Assembly (NCBI RefSeq): GCF_037969725.1
Contig: NZ_CP150203.1
Location: forward strand, 3,550,001 to 3,614,000
Direction: 5' to 3'
DNA: 64,000 nt
DNA from: Paenibacillus sp. FSL W8-0426
GTDB lineage: Bacteria > Bacillota > Bacilli > Paenibacillales > Paenibacillaceae
In this document: positions 46,048 through 54,585 of the stretch, piece by piece
Layout of the letters: each line of letters opens with the position of its first letter
How positions within the stretch are numbered: position 1 is the stretch's first letter
The notes under the pieces: generated by a model
What the model was told of the DNA's origin: nothing
The model's database searches: none
The model's input: the letters and a program-made list of their open reading frames with translations, nothing else
Made by a program: the position numbers and the translations under genes

Positions 46048-46929
46048 TTAATATTTTCCATAAAAATCAGTTAGAAACAGCTGAAATTCGCGCGCAGCTT
46101 GGGACAGGTAACGCGCATCATTCCATGCAACGGAAAACGCCCGCCTACTTTCCACGCCTTCAATCCGGAGTAAAGGGTAGGACGGAGGTTCATCGCTTTT
46201 ACAGCCGGGAATTAACGCTACGCCCAGACCGGCTTGGACAAGATGGCCTAGAGCGGCGGGCTCCTCCACCTCGCATACGATGTTCCGCTGTATGCCTGCC
46301 CGTTCTATAATTCCGTCGTTGACTTCGCGGAACGGATGGCCGTTTTTGTATTCGATAAACGGTTCGTCTGCCACCTCTTTCAAAGAAATGCTGTCCCTGT
46401 ACGCAAAGCGGTGTCCGCGCGGGACAGCCAGAAATACCTCCGTCCACAGCACGGGCAGGTTAGAGATGCCTGGCTGCGGCGATGGCAGGGACCCGAATGC
46501 GAGGTCCACGCTGCCCTCCTCTAGCAGCTCTTTGATACTGTACGTTGCTGCGGGCGCAATTTGATTAATGCGGAAGTTGACCTCCGGATACTGGCTGCGA
46601 AAAGCAGCCAGCGCAGGCGAAAGGCGATTCAGCGTATTGGTTGCAATTACGATCGTTCCCCGTTCCAGCCCTGCCATATCCGTGATTTCCTTCCGTCCTT
46701 CCTCCAGCAAGCTCAATGCTGCCTCGGCTTTTGCAAGAAATGCTTTGCCAAAGTCGTTAAGCCGAATTTGACGGTTGCTCCGGTCGAACAATGGCACGCC
46801 CAAATCCTCTTCCAGCCTGGATATTGTCTTACTGAGAGCGGGCTGCGCGATATGCAGCTGCTCTGCCGCTTTGGTCATGTGCCCCAATCTGGCTGTTATG
46901 CGGAAATAGTGAAGCTGCAGCAGTTCCAA
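46048..46929 (-). CDS. LysR-family transcriptional regulator
   Basis: A 293-residue protein: winged helix-turn-helix at 1-60 (LLQLHYFRITARLGHMTKAA, LSKTISRLEEDLGVPLFDR in pieces) and a periplasmic-binding-like effector domain at about 90-290. Cytoplasmic activator or repressor. It is divergent from an MFS exporter gene with 105-115 bases between the starts, the usual layout when a LysR protein controls its neighbour. The ligand cannot be told. Confidence 0.9.
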   Translation of the reverse strand: MELLQLHYFRITARLGHMTKAAEQLHIAQPALSKTISRLEEDLGVPLFDRSNRQIRLNDFGKAFLAKAEAALSLLEEGRKEITDMAGLERGTIVIATNTLNRLSPALAAFRSQYPEVNFRINQIAPAATYSIKELLEEGSVDLAFGSLPSPQPGISNLPVLWTEVFLAVPRGHRFAYRDSISLKEVADEPFIEYKNGHPFREVNDGIIERAGIQRNIVCEVEEPAALGHLVQAGLGVALIPGCKSDEPPSYPLLRIEGVESRRAFSVAWNDARYLSQAAREFQLFLTDFYGKY

Positions 46930-47043
46930 GTTTTCACCTTCTTTTCATACACTAAAAGTTATGGATAGTGGACTAAATATATATTTTTCATTATTTATTT
47001 AACAGTATAAAATACGGAGTGACTAAAAGAAAGGGTGATTTCC

Positions 47044-48420
47044 ATGAACGTAAAAAAACTATTGTATATCCTCGCCTTCACGTTGATTCTGTCCTCCATG
47101 AGCGCAACCATGTTTAATATTGTGCTACCCAAAATGGGAGAGGAATTCGGCTTGTCCTATTCGCAGGTGAGCTGGGTATCCGCCATTTACCTTTTGGTCT
47201 ATGCTATTGCCTCTGTAGTCTATGGCAAGTTGGCCGATCTGATCAAGCTGAAAAACCTAATGACCTTTGGCCTTGTGCTTTTCGCCATCGGTTCGTTGAT
47301 CGGGCTAATCTCCCAGGACTATTGGATGGTGATCATAGCCCGGGTCCTGCAAGCTTCTGGAGCTGCGGTCATCCCTGCCTCGGCGATGATCGTTCCGGCA
47401 AGATACATTCCGGCAGAACGACGTGGCTGGGCGCTGGGAATAACGTCGAGCGGTTTGGCCATCGGGAATGCACTTGGGCCGATCGTATCCGCCCTGCTCG
47501 TCAGCTTTGCCCATTGGCGCTGGTTGTTCTTCCTGCCGCTGCTTCTTGTTTTTACATTGCCTTTGTATCGCAAATATCTCGGAGATGAACAAGGGGACGG
47601 TGGTAAGCTGGACTGGATCGGGGGAGGTTTGCTGGCGGGAACTGTAGCATCTCTTATGTTGGCGATTACGTTCTCGGATTGGAGAGCGGCTGTTCTTGCC
47701 GCAGTATTCTTGCTGTTGTTCCTTTTCCGCATTTCCAAGGCGGATACACCGTTCGTCAATCCTGCCTTGTTCCGAAACAGCCGCTTTTCGTTGAGCTTGA
47801 CCATTGCATTTGTGGTGATGGCTATAAGCTACTCACTACCTTTTCTTACTCCGCAGCTGCTGGCGGATGTCCACCGGCTTTCGCCGAATTTGATCGGGTT
47901 TGCCATGGTGCCTGGAGCTGCGGTTGCGGCCATTTTGGGGCGAAAAGCGGGTAGACTGGCAGATTCCAGAGGAAACAATGCGTTATTTTCATTAGCCGGC
48001 GGGCTGCTCGTGACATATTTTTTACTGCTGTCTTTTTTTGCTGGTTTGCCGCCCGTGCTTGTTGCTTTATTTCTTGTTTTCGGGAACGTTGGGCAAATAT
48101 TCATGCAAATTGCAGTATCCAATACGATAGCAGGTACACTGCCCAAGGAACAGATGGGAATCGGAATGGGACTGTTCTCGATGGTAAATTTCATATCCGG
48201 CGCCGTGGCAACGGGGGTTTACGGAAAAGCCATCGACCAAGGCGCGACCTTTCGCCTCAATCCGTTTTATGATTACGCGGATTCATATGTGTATAGCAAC
48301 TTGTATACATTATTAGCGTTCGTCGTCTTGGGGGTGTGGACCATCTATTGGATCTGTTTTCGTAGCGGGGCGCCTATAAGTCCAAGCGCAAAGAACGTTA
48401 AGAAACAGGCAGCGAGCTAA
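47044..48420 (+). CDS. MFS exporter with 14 membrane segments (DHA2 type)
   Basis: ATG 47044 is preferred over GTG 47035 because AAAGGGTGA then has normal spacing. The product is 458 residues with about 14 hydrophobic segments. Motif A is present as VYGKLADLIKLKNL and motif C as GITSSGLAIGNALGPIVSAL (in one piece of 20). The whole resembles Tet(L)/Tet(K) and other drug:H+ antiporters. It sits in the cell membrane and probably exports a toxic compound. Substrate unknown; tetracycline should not be assumed from similarity alone. Probably controlled by the divergent LysR protein. Confidence 0.88.
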   Translation: MNVKKLLYILAFTLILSSMSATMFNIVLPKMGEEFGLSYSQVSWVSAIYLLVYAIASVVYGKLADLIKLKNLMTFGLVLFAIGSLIGLISQDYWMVIIARVLQASGAAVIPASAMIVPARYIPAERRGWALGITSSGLAIGNALGPIVSALLVSFAHWRWLFFLPLLLVFTLPLYRKYLGDEQGDGGKLDWIGGGLLAGTVASLMLAITFSDWRAAVLAAVFLLLFLFRISKADTPFVNPALFRNSRFSLSLTIAFVVMAISYSLPFLTPQLLADVHRLSPNLIGFAMVPGAAVAAILGRKAGRLADSRGNNALFSLAGGLLVTYFLLLSFFAGLPPVLVALFLVFGNVGQIFMQIAVSNTIAGTLPKEQMGIGMGLFSMVNFISGAVATGVYGKAIDQGATFRLNPFYDYADSYVYSNLYTLLAFVVLGVWTIYWICFRSGAPISPSAKNVKKQAAS

Positions 48421-48505
48421 TGAAATGATTGCAGAAAAAGACACCTCCAGCACCATGAGTAGTAAGCTCACGTCTCTTATACCAATGACGTGGGCTTTTT
48501 GGAAT

Positions 48506-49081
48506 TTATACTCCGTCCCCGACCCTCAATCTCCAGTCATTACATCGTATGGTAGTACCAACAGGGTATTCAAAATCACATTCACCAATAAGGGAGAAGC
48601 CGAGCTTGCGACAAATGGCATTAGAAGCAGGATTGCTGATTTTAGGAAAAGCATGAATGAATTCATGTTTCTTTTCAGAATGGATCGAAGCTATGGCTTT
48701 TGCTGTTGCTTCTGTGGCGATCCCTCTGCCTTGGAATACTGGTAAAACACTCCATCCCACCTCATAAATCGATTCTCCTTGCCAAGACTGATCCCAATAG
48801 CCCACACTGCCAACAACCTCAAGACTCGGAAATAGGAGAATCTTAAACATTCGTCCTGTGCCTCTTTCAGCGATTTCACGATAGCGCCTATGACGAGTCA
48901 CGAGTTTTTCCTCAGTTTCTGGACCTCCAAGGTGCGCTGTCATCTTTGGCGAATTTAATTGGCGAAGTAAACCTAGATCCCCTTCATTCCAAAGTTCAAT
49001 GATTACTTTTCGCATATTACTTTGTTCCGTAATGTTACTCACCTCACTGTTTTTTTCGATCGAAACAAAACTATAAAACAT
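48506..49081 (-). CDS. GNAT-family N-acetyltransferase
   Basis: A frame of 191 residues; the true start is uncertain, with MRKVIIELWNEGD at 49015 more natural for the family (about 169 residues) and MFYSFV at 49081 the longest. The acetyl-CoA loop is VLPVFQGRGIATEATAKA; the C-terminal GECDFEYPVGT is typical of RimJ/RimL-like members acting on proteins or small molecules. It converges with the MFS gene, 85 bases apart. Confidence 0.83.
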   Translation of the reverse strand: MFYSFVSIEKNSEVSNITEQSNMRKVIIELWNEGDLGLLRQLNSPKMTAHLGGPETEEKLVTRHRRYREIAERGTGRMFKILLFPSLEVVGSVGYWDQSWQGESIYEVGWSVLPVFQGRGIATEATAKAIASIHSEKKHEFIHAFPKISNPASNAICRKLGFSLIGECDFEYPVGTTIRCNDWRLRVGDGV

Positions 49082-49183
49082 CTGCTGTTTTCATTTTAAT
49101 CATACCGGAACATACATTCTTAATCCATCTAAATTCACCTCAATAATTTACAGGTAAAATAACGATTAGAGATACGCCTAATT

Positions 49184-49292
49184 GCAATAGGAACATGTTC
49201 CTGTCCAACACGGTAATCGGGTACATGGTCTTGTACCGAAAAAAAAGCCGCTAATATAGCGACTTCAATGGGAGTATGTGCTTGTCCCTCGA
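49184..49292 (+). repeat. Hairpin repeat family, copy E
   Basis: Two similar halves: GCAATAGGAACATGTTCCTG at the left and CAATGGGAGTATGTGCTTGT with CCCTCGAG at the right. Between them lie TTGTACCGA and the hairpin CGCTAATATAGCG. Confidence 0.7.
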
Positions 49293-49305
49293 GATTAAAT
49301 TCGGT

Positions 49306-49869
49306 CTACCTCCTCTTGTAAGCAGCCTTATGAAAAGCATTGATATAACCAAACAGTGCTTCGCCATCATCAGGCACATCCGTATTTCCATCCAGTGGCA
49401 GCATCATTGCTTGATAAGGCTCTGGCACCATTCTATATTGATGAACATAGGAAGTTAGGACGAACCCGTTGCGTTGCCAAAACTGAATGCGTTCCTGATG
49501 AGCCTCCGTTGTGCCGGATTCCGCCTCGATAATCATACCTTTGATCCCGTGTTCCTTTAACCCCCAGGCTCTGAGCTGCTCCAGCATCCAAGTCCCGATG
49601 CCCGATCCGCGAAGCTTCTGTTTAACCGCGAGGTAATCGATGATCAGGATGCGGTTCGCTGCCTTCCCCGCCAGTCCAGTAACAGCCATCGCAACCACTT
49701 CTCCATGATGCACGCCCGTGTGTAAGTAACCAATCCCCCGGTCTAGCATACTGCGCAGAATGGCTTTTGTCTTGGCGCCGGTTGGAAAAGCCTCATGATA
49801 GATCCGCTCCATCCGCGCCCACAATGCTTCATCCCACGCCTCTATAGTAGTAAACTCTAATTCCAGCAT
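49306..49869 (-). CDS. GNAT-family N-acetyltransferase
   Basis: The start is ATG 49869 (MLELEFTTIEAW), with GGAGGCGA 5 bases upstream; the frame extends to 50067 without a supporting site. The product is 187 residues. The acetyl-CoA pyrophosphate loop is in KQKLRGSGIGTWMLEQLR; a beta-bulge and QFWQRNGFVLTSYVHQYRMV form the usual C-terminal part. Substrate unknown. Cytoplasmic. Confidence 0.83.
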   Translation of the reverse strand: MLELEFTTIEAWDEALWARMERIYHEAFPTGAKTKAILRSMLDRGIGYLHTGVHHGEVVAMAVTGLAGKAANRILIIDYLAVKQKLRGSGIGTWMLEQLRAWGLKEHGIKGMIIEAESGTTEAHQERIQFWQRNGFVLTSYVHQYRMVPEPYQAMMLPLDGNTDVPDDGEALFGYINAFHKAAYKRR

Positions 49870-50499
49870 CTCATTCGCCTCCAGATTTTTATCATAACAA
49901 ATTCCGCCTCTGCTAACACTGTTAATGCTGCTGCTGTTTTTATTTATTCCGTGTAATCGGTTGATTACAATTTTTTTGAGATTATCCATTAAACAATTTA
50001 CTTCTCTGGTTGGGAGGAAATAATGCCCTACTTCAACAGGATATGTTCGTCGTCTTTTCCTAAACAATAAGCGGATAAACCTAAAACAAGAACCGGTTCA
50101 GGGTCGATCTAACATAGATAACATAATAATCGGATTATACTTATATTAACCATAGGAGTTGTCGTCATTAAAAGTATATTGATTCCATCTATAATGGCAA
50201 ACAAATGCTGGCTCAATTACGAAATGTTCGTGGAAGACTTTTCTGAGAGAATGACTATGTACACCAACTTGTTAGTGTAATTGGAGCATAAAATAGATGG
50301 CCTTCTCGTAAAGTTGGTAAAAAGCAAAAAAGCACCAGCACCTGCTTCGCAGGGATCTGGTGCTTTCAGAGAATTGTATTCAATACGATTAGTATAATCT
50401 ACGATCCTAAGGCTCGTCAGCGCTCGGAATTTCGTAATATTGCTCAAGCCGTGAAGACCTATAATTCCATAAATCCCCATGTCAGTCCCCTAATATCAT
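49870..50499. other. Intergenic stretch with terminator
   Basis: It holds the 5' region of the acetyltransferase gene and the terminator of the GTPase gene (50320-50368). An 87-codon frame at 50217-50480 (minus) runs through the terminator and has no ribosome binding site, so it is not called. Confidence 0.45.
50320..50368 (-). terminator. Terminator of the GTPase gene
   Basis: AAAGCACCAG / CTGGTGCTTT with an inner CCTGCTTCGCAGG hairpin; on the minus strand it is followed by TTTTTTGCTTTTT. Confidence 0.85.
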
Positions 50500-52464
50500 T
50501 CAAGGTTCTAATTCAAGGTGCATCTTGGCTTCCGCCTCATCCCATGGCACCGAGTAACCCGCCCCCTTGGCGCAAAAGATGGAGGAAGATGTATACAATG
50601 GGTCTGCCCCTTTGCGGTAGCCCATCCGCTCTATGACTTCCTCCGTATTATGGCAGCGGTCGTAGCCGCCGAACACGCAGCGGATACTGCCTCGTCCATG
50701 CGTAAAGGATGCAAATTCGGCACTGTAGTTCATGAAAGTCGACACAGGCACCCTGCCCGTGACCACCGCTTGCGTTCCGGCTGTCTCCGGCGGATTAAAA
50801 ATACCTGAAGCACGCTGAATATCGGACAGCACCCTGCCCATTTCATCGATAGCGACTTTGATTTTGAAATCGTAATAGGGCTCCAGCAGCACGTTGTCCG
50901 CCTTCTCCAGACCCTGCCGTAGTGCTCGTAAGGTAGCCTCACGAAAATCGCCGCCATGGGTATGTTCTTTATGCGCGCGGCCCCTCAGCAGCGTGATGTT
51001 CACATCGGTGACCGGCATGCCGGTCAGCAGTCCGTGATGCTCCCGTTCGTAGAGGTGATTCCGAATCAGATTCTGATAGCTGACATTCAGATCATCGGCA
51101 TGACATCTGCTATCGAACGTGATGCCGCTGCCCCTTTCTCCCGGTTCAATCAGCAGATGCACTTCCGCATAATGTCTGAGCGGTTCGAAGTGTCCGTACC
51201 CTTTCACAGCCGATTCAATCGTTTCCTTATACAAGATTTCCGGTTGTCCAAAAGAGATCGCAAAGCCAAACCGCTCTCTAACAAGCTGCTCCAGCACTTC
51301 CAGTTGAATCAATCCCATGACGCGGATCGAAATCTCCTGCAATTTCTCATCCCAAACGACGTTCAGAGACGGCTCCTCCGCCTCCAGCGTGCGAAAAGCA
51401 CCGAGCACCTTCTGTACATGGTTCGAATTATCGAATAATACCTTCGATTGTAACGTCGGCTCCGAATCGTAAGCTAACTTGTCGGATATCGCCCCCAGGC
51501 CTTGACCGGTCTCGGCGGCCGACAATCCCGTAACCGCAAACAAATCGCCGGCTTCTACTTGTTCCACCGGCTGCGATTTAAGGCCGTTAAACAAGAAGAG
51601 CCGCGTAATTTTTTCGTCATATTGAACCCCGCCGCTCTCATAACGAAGCTGTTCTCTCACCTTCAACCGACCACCCAGTGCCTTAATGAACGTGAGTCTC
51701 GCTCCGCCTGCATCGTGCCGAATTTTATACACCCGCCCCTGGAACGAAGCATCCCCGTCATAAGTGGTTGTCGTCAGCAGATGCAGCTGATCCAGAAATT
51801 CAATGACGCCTGTATCCTGAAGCGCAGAGCCGTAAGCACAGGGGAAGAGAAGACCGGCCGCGATCATCCTCTGCAAAGCCTCCAGCCAGAAGCCAGAATC
51901 ATCTCTTCCCTCCAGGAATGCTTCCAGCAAAGCTTCGTCCCGCTCCGCCATGGCCTCACGCAGCGGCTCACCGATGATGCCGTCAGCGAAGCCCTCTGTA
52001 ATGCAACATACTTCCCCTGTCAACTGCTGACGGATATCCGCCTCGGTTCTGCCTGCATCCGCTCCGATCCGATCCGTCTTGTTGATAAAGAAAAACGTCG
52101 GAACCCGATGCTTGCGCAGCAGCTGCCAGACTGTCTCAGTATGGCCTTGGACGCCTTCAACTGCGCTTACAATCAGAATGGCATAATCAATGACCTGAAT
52201 CGTTCGCTCCATCTCCGGGGAGAAATCGACGTGTCCTGGCGTGTCTATTAAATAGTAGCTGTCTCCTTTATATTCTATTACCGCCTGATCTGCGAACACC
52301 GTAATGCCCCTTGCCCGCTCGATGTCGTGGCTGTCCAGAAACGCATCCTGATGATCCACCCGCCCTCGCGACCGGATACTGTTCGTATGGTACAGCAGCT
52401 GTTCCGCAAAAGTAGTTTTACCTGCATCCACATGGGCGAACAGGCCAATCGTTAGTCGCTTCAT
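50500..52464 (-). CDS. EF-G-like GTPase of the ribosomal-protection (TetM) family
   Basis: A 654-residue translation-factor GTPase. G1 AHVDAGKTTFAEQLL, G2 region RGITVF, G3 DTPGHVDF and G4 NKTD are intact; domains II-V follow at about 210-654, with domain IV region YGHFEPLRHYAEVHLLIEPG and the C-terminal GRGSIRCVFGGYDRC. The length and domain order match Tet(M)/Tet(W)/OtrA proteins (about 640), which free ribosomes from tetracycline. Environmental Firmicutes often carry distant chromosomal relatives whose role in resistance is unproven. Single gene with its own terminator. Confidence 0.85.
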   Translation of the reverse strand: MKRLTIGLFAHVDAGKTTFAEQLLYHTNSIRSRGRVDHQDAFLDSHDIERARGITVFADQAVIEYKGDSYYLIDTPGHVDFSPEMERTIQVIDYAILIVSAVEGVQGHTETVWQLLRKHRVPTFFFINKTDRIGADAGRTEADIRQQLTGEVCCITEGFADGIIGEPLREAMAERDEALLEAFLEGRDDSGFWLEALQRMIAAGLLFPCAYGSALQDTGVIEFLDQLHLLTTTTYDGDASFQGRVYKIRHDAGGARLTFIKALGGRLKVREQLRYESGGVQYDEKITRLFLFNGLKSQPVEQVEAGDLFAVTGLSAAETGQGLGAISDKLAYDSEPTLQSKVLFDNSNHVQKVLGAFRTLEAEEPSLNVVWDEKLQEISIRVMGLIQLEVLEQLVRERFGFAISFGQPEILYKETIESAVKGYGHFEPLRHYAEVHLLIEPGERGSGITFDSRCHADDLNVSYQNLIRNHLYEREHHGLLTGMPVTDVNITLLRGRAHKEHTHGGDFREATLRALRQGLEKADNVLLEPYYDFKIKVAIDEMGRVLSDIQRASGIFNPPETAGTQAVVTGRVPVSTFMNYSAEFASFTHGRGSIRCVFGGYDRCHNTEEVIERMGYRKGADPLYTSSSIFCAKGAGYSVPWDEAEAKMHLELEP

Positions 52465-52621
52465 CGAATCCCACTTTCAACATTTCTTGTTTTTACTGCT
52501 CATTCTATTTAAGCATAGAAATCGGGAGAGTGGGTAGAAGTCCGTTTGGAGAGAGAGTTCGGTTTCTTCACTGTGACTCCATGGTTGAATGTGACCGTTC
52601 CGAATTAATCCGAATACCCTA

Positions 52622-52669
52622 AAAAATGCACCTCCAATTGTTAGTTGTGTCTAACAATTGGGGATGCAG
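52622..52669 (-). terminator. Terminator of the nitroreductase gene
   Basis: CCAATTGTTAG / CTAACAATTGG (extended by TGCAYCYCC on both sides); on the minus strand it is followed by ATTTTTTAGG. Confidence 0.8.
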
Positions 52670-52712
52670 TTCATATCCTTGGGTGTCTTTTATATTGCTT
52701 GAATGAATAATA

Positions 52713-53372
52713 TCATGCCTTAGGTATTTCATTGAAGAAAGTGACATCTTCAATCGGTAATCTTACCGTTCGGTGTCCGGGCTTCGTCGCCTTACCGATG
52801 GCGATAAGCATAACAGGAGCGTATCTCTCTGGAATATCGAACGCCTCTACAAATTTAGTGTGGTCAAAGCCGCCCATAGGGACCGTATCATAGCCTTTAG
52901 CGCGGGCGACAAGCATAAGCTGCATGGATACCAACCCACTGTCAATAAGTACTTTTCGGAGAACATTTTCTTGGGACATGCCCGCGAACAGTCTTTGGTA
53001 GCGTTCCACGAATGATTTAGCTGTCTCTTCAGGCATGTAACCCGCATCGACCGCCATTCCATAAATTTTCTCGGCCAATGTGTACCCTTCCAAATCTCCG
53101 AGTACCGCAATGACTGCTGAAGCCTCAATCACTTGCTGCTGGCTGTTGGCGATAGGAAGCAGTTTTTGCTTCAGCTCCTGCGAGTCGATTACAAGGAACC
53201 GCCACGGCTGCAGATTGGCGCCTGATGGAGCCAGCGTAGCTTGCTGCAAGATTTCTTTCATTTCCTCCCGTGGGATCATTACTTCAGTATCAAAGTAGCG
53301 TATGGACCGCCGATCTTGAATAATGTTAAAAAACGGCTGCTCCACCTTTTGGTTCGGTTGTACAAAAGACAT
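52713..53372 (-). CDS. Nitroreductase-family flavoprotein
   Basis: A 219-residue protein with the family's FMN-binding start DRRSIRYFDTEVMIPREEM and LAPSGANLQPWRFLVID, and the C-terminal PMGGFDHTKF and GKATKPGHRTVRLP. Such enzymes reduce nitro groups, quinones or similar compounds with NAD(P)H. It is divergent from an HxlR regulator (53735), a pairing well known for quinone- or aldehyde-sensing control (as YodB with its reductases in Bacillus). Cytoplasmic. Confidence 0.9.
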   Translation of the reverse strand: MSFVQPNQKVEQPFFNIIQDRRSIRYFDTEVMIPREEMKEILQQATLAPSGANLQPWRFLVIDSQELKQKLLPIANSQQQVIEASAVIAVLGDLEGYTLAEKIYGMAVDAGYMPEETAKSFVERYQRLFAGMSQENVLRKVLIDSGLVSMQLMLVARAKGYDTVPMGGFDHTKFVEAFDIPERYAPVMLIAIGKATKPGHRTVRLPIEDVTFFNEIPKA

Positions 53373-53734
53373 TCTTCTCTCCTCCTCATACTCACTATCC
53401 TCAATTGAGTCACAGTTAACAGTCTCATTTACTCTGTAAGAAACAAGCCCTAAATTTCACTTATCTTTGAACGGATATCCGGAATCGATTAATTCCGGGA
53501 ATAGCTTGCGGACACTAGAAGTGTCCAATTCCAAAATCAATATCTTTTAGCACATAGCCATACTCCTCCCTAAGCTTTATAAGACTAATTCTGCTTTAGT
53601 TAAACCACATAGCACTGCAGTAAAATAAGTCTTATTGTTACTATAAATTATTCAATATATAATCTAAAGTAGACACATTATTTTAATATAGCCTTATAAA
53701 GTAGACTAACTATATTATAGTAAGGAATGATTTT
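53373..53734. promoter_or_regulatory. Divergent control region of nitroreductase and HxlR genes
   Basis: Two copies of TAAAGTAGAC lie at 53665-53674 and 53697-53706, 32 bases apart (three helical turns), within an AT-rich stretch ahead of the HxlR gene. They are candidate operators. No other gene is present here. Confidence 0.4.
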
Positions 53735-54076
53735 GTGGATATAAGCAAAGAGAACGAACTATGCCTCATCTCCATTTGCGAAGCTTTAGAGGTTGTTCGC
53801 GGAAAATGGTCTATTTTGGTACTTACCTTACTTAGTTTGGGTCCGCAGCGATTTAATCAAATGCGAAGAAATTTAGACAACGTCAGCATCAAGTCTTTAA
53901 CGGATGCCCTGCGTCATTTGGAGCAGCATGAAGTAATCAACCGCCAGGTGTTGCCTACATCACCTGTCACCGTTGAGTATTCGCTAACGGATAAAGGAAG
54001 GGCATACACTCCCGTACTTCGGGAATTGCGCATATGGGGTGAGACCTGGGGGAGAGAAACGTCTGAAGCACGTTGA
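53735..54076 (+). CDS. HxlR-family transcriptional regulator
   Basis: A 113-residue winged-helix protein starting at GTG 53735 with TAAGGAATG upstream. The core shows VVRGKWSILVLTLLSLGPQR, FNQMRRNLDNVSIKSLTDAL and RHLEQHEVINRQV. Cys10 and Cys15 lie in the N-terminal helix, where YodB/HypR-type members carry their redox-sensing cysteine. It probably represses the divergent nitroreductase gene until a reactive electrophile or oxidant is present. A terminator follows at 54185. Confidence 0.9.
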   Translation: MDISKENELCLISICEALEVVRGKWSILVLTLLSLGPQRFNQMRRNLDNVSIKSLTDALRHLEQHEVINRQVLPTSPVTVEYSLTDKGRAYTPVLRELRIWGETWGRETSEAR

Positions 54077-54184
54077 TGATCGCGAACCCTCCTTAGGTTA
54101 AGCTGTTCCATAACTTCTCTAACCGGACTGAATGCTAATTTAATATGAATTGCACTCATCTATATTTACACTGTTGCCACAAAA

Positions 54185-54249
54185 CACACCTCCAAGATGA
54201 TGTCCATATCTTACGACATGGTTACATTTTCTTGAAGGTGTTTTTATAT
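54185..54249 (+). terminator. Terminator behind the HxlR gene
   Basis: ACACCTCCAAGA pairs with TCTTGAAGGTGT (one mismatch) across a 36-base loop, then TTTTATATT. Confidence 0.6.
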
Positions 54250-54401
54250 TAAGCCACCAAGCGGGGTTTGTCCCCTTGTGGGAGATTGGGAAACATCAAC
54301 TATTCATTTTGGTAAGGTGTTTCATAAGGTTCAACATACAATCCTATTTTTTTAGATGAACTTCTAACCGTAAGTAGAATGGTTTTCAGTTCACTATCTT
54401 G

Positions 54402-54450
54402 CATTATTCAGTACTGCATGCTATTATTCTTTCTGTACTACTGAATAATG
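54402..54450. repeat. Perfect 12-bp inverted repeat with 25-base spacer
   Basis: CATTATTCAGTA (54402-54413) and TACTGAATAATG (54439-54450). It lies about 135 bases ahead of the membrane hydrolase gene. It may be an operator pair or the relic of a small mobile element. Confidence 0.5.
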
Positions 54451-54585
54451 AACAATAGCTTGATTTGCGATCTATTTCCAACTTTGACCGGGCCGTGATC
54501 TCTTTATTCATTAATGGTGGTTTGATTTATCTAGCTAAAGTCATCCGTTAGCGGACTGGTGATAACTTGAAAGGCGGTAACAACC

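Larger units (their letters stand above)
54077..54585. other. Intergenic stretch with terminator and long palindrome
   Basis: It holds the HxlR terminator (54185-54249) and a 12-bp inverted repeat (54402-54450). No gene. Confidence 0.45.

Noticed and set aside
48425-48745. 106-codon plus-strand frame behind the MFS gene
   Set aside because: Mostly antisense to the 3' half of a clear GNAT gene.
50217-50480. 87-codon minus-strand frame behind the GTPase gene
   Set aside because: Runs through a strong terminator, no ribosome binding site, composition unlike a protein.
51502-52251. 249-codon frame on the plus strand
   Set aside because: Antisense to the TetM-type GTPase, whose motifs are intact; no start signals.
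50500-52464. Calling this a tetracycline resistance determinant
   Set aside because: The family is clear, but environmental chromosomal members often have no shown resistance role; only the family is stated.
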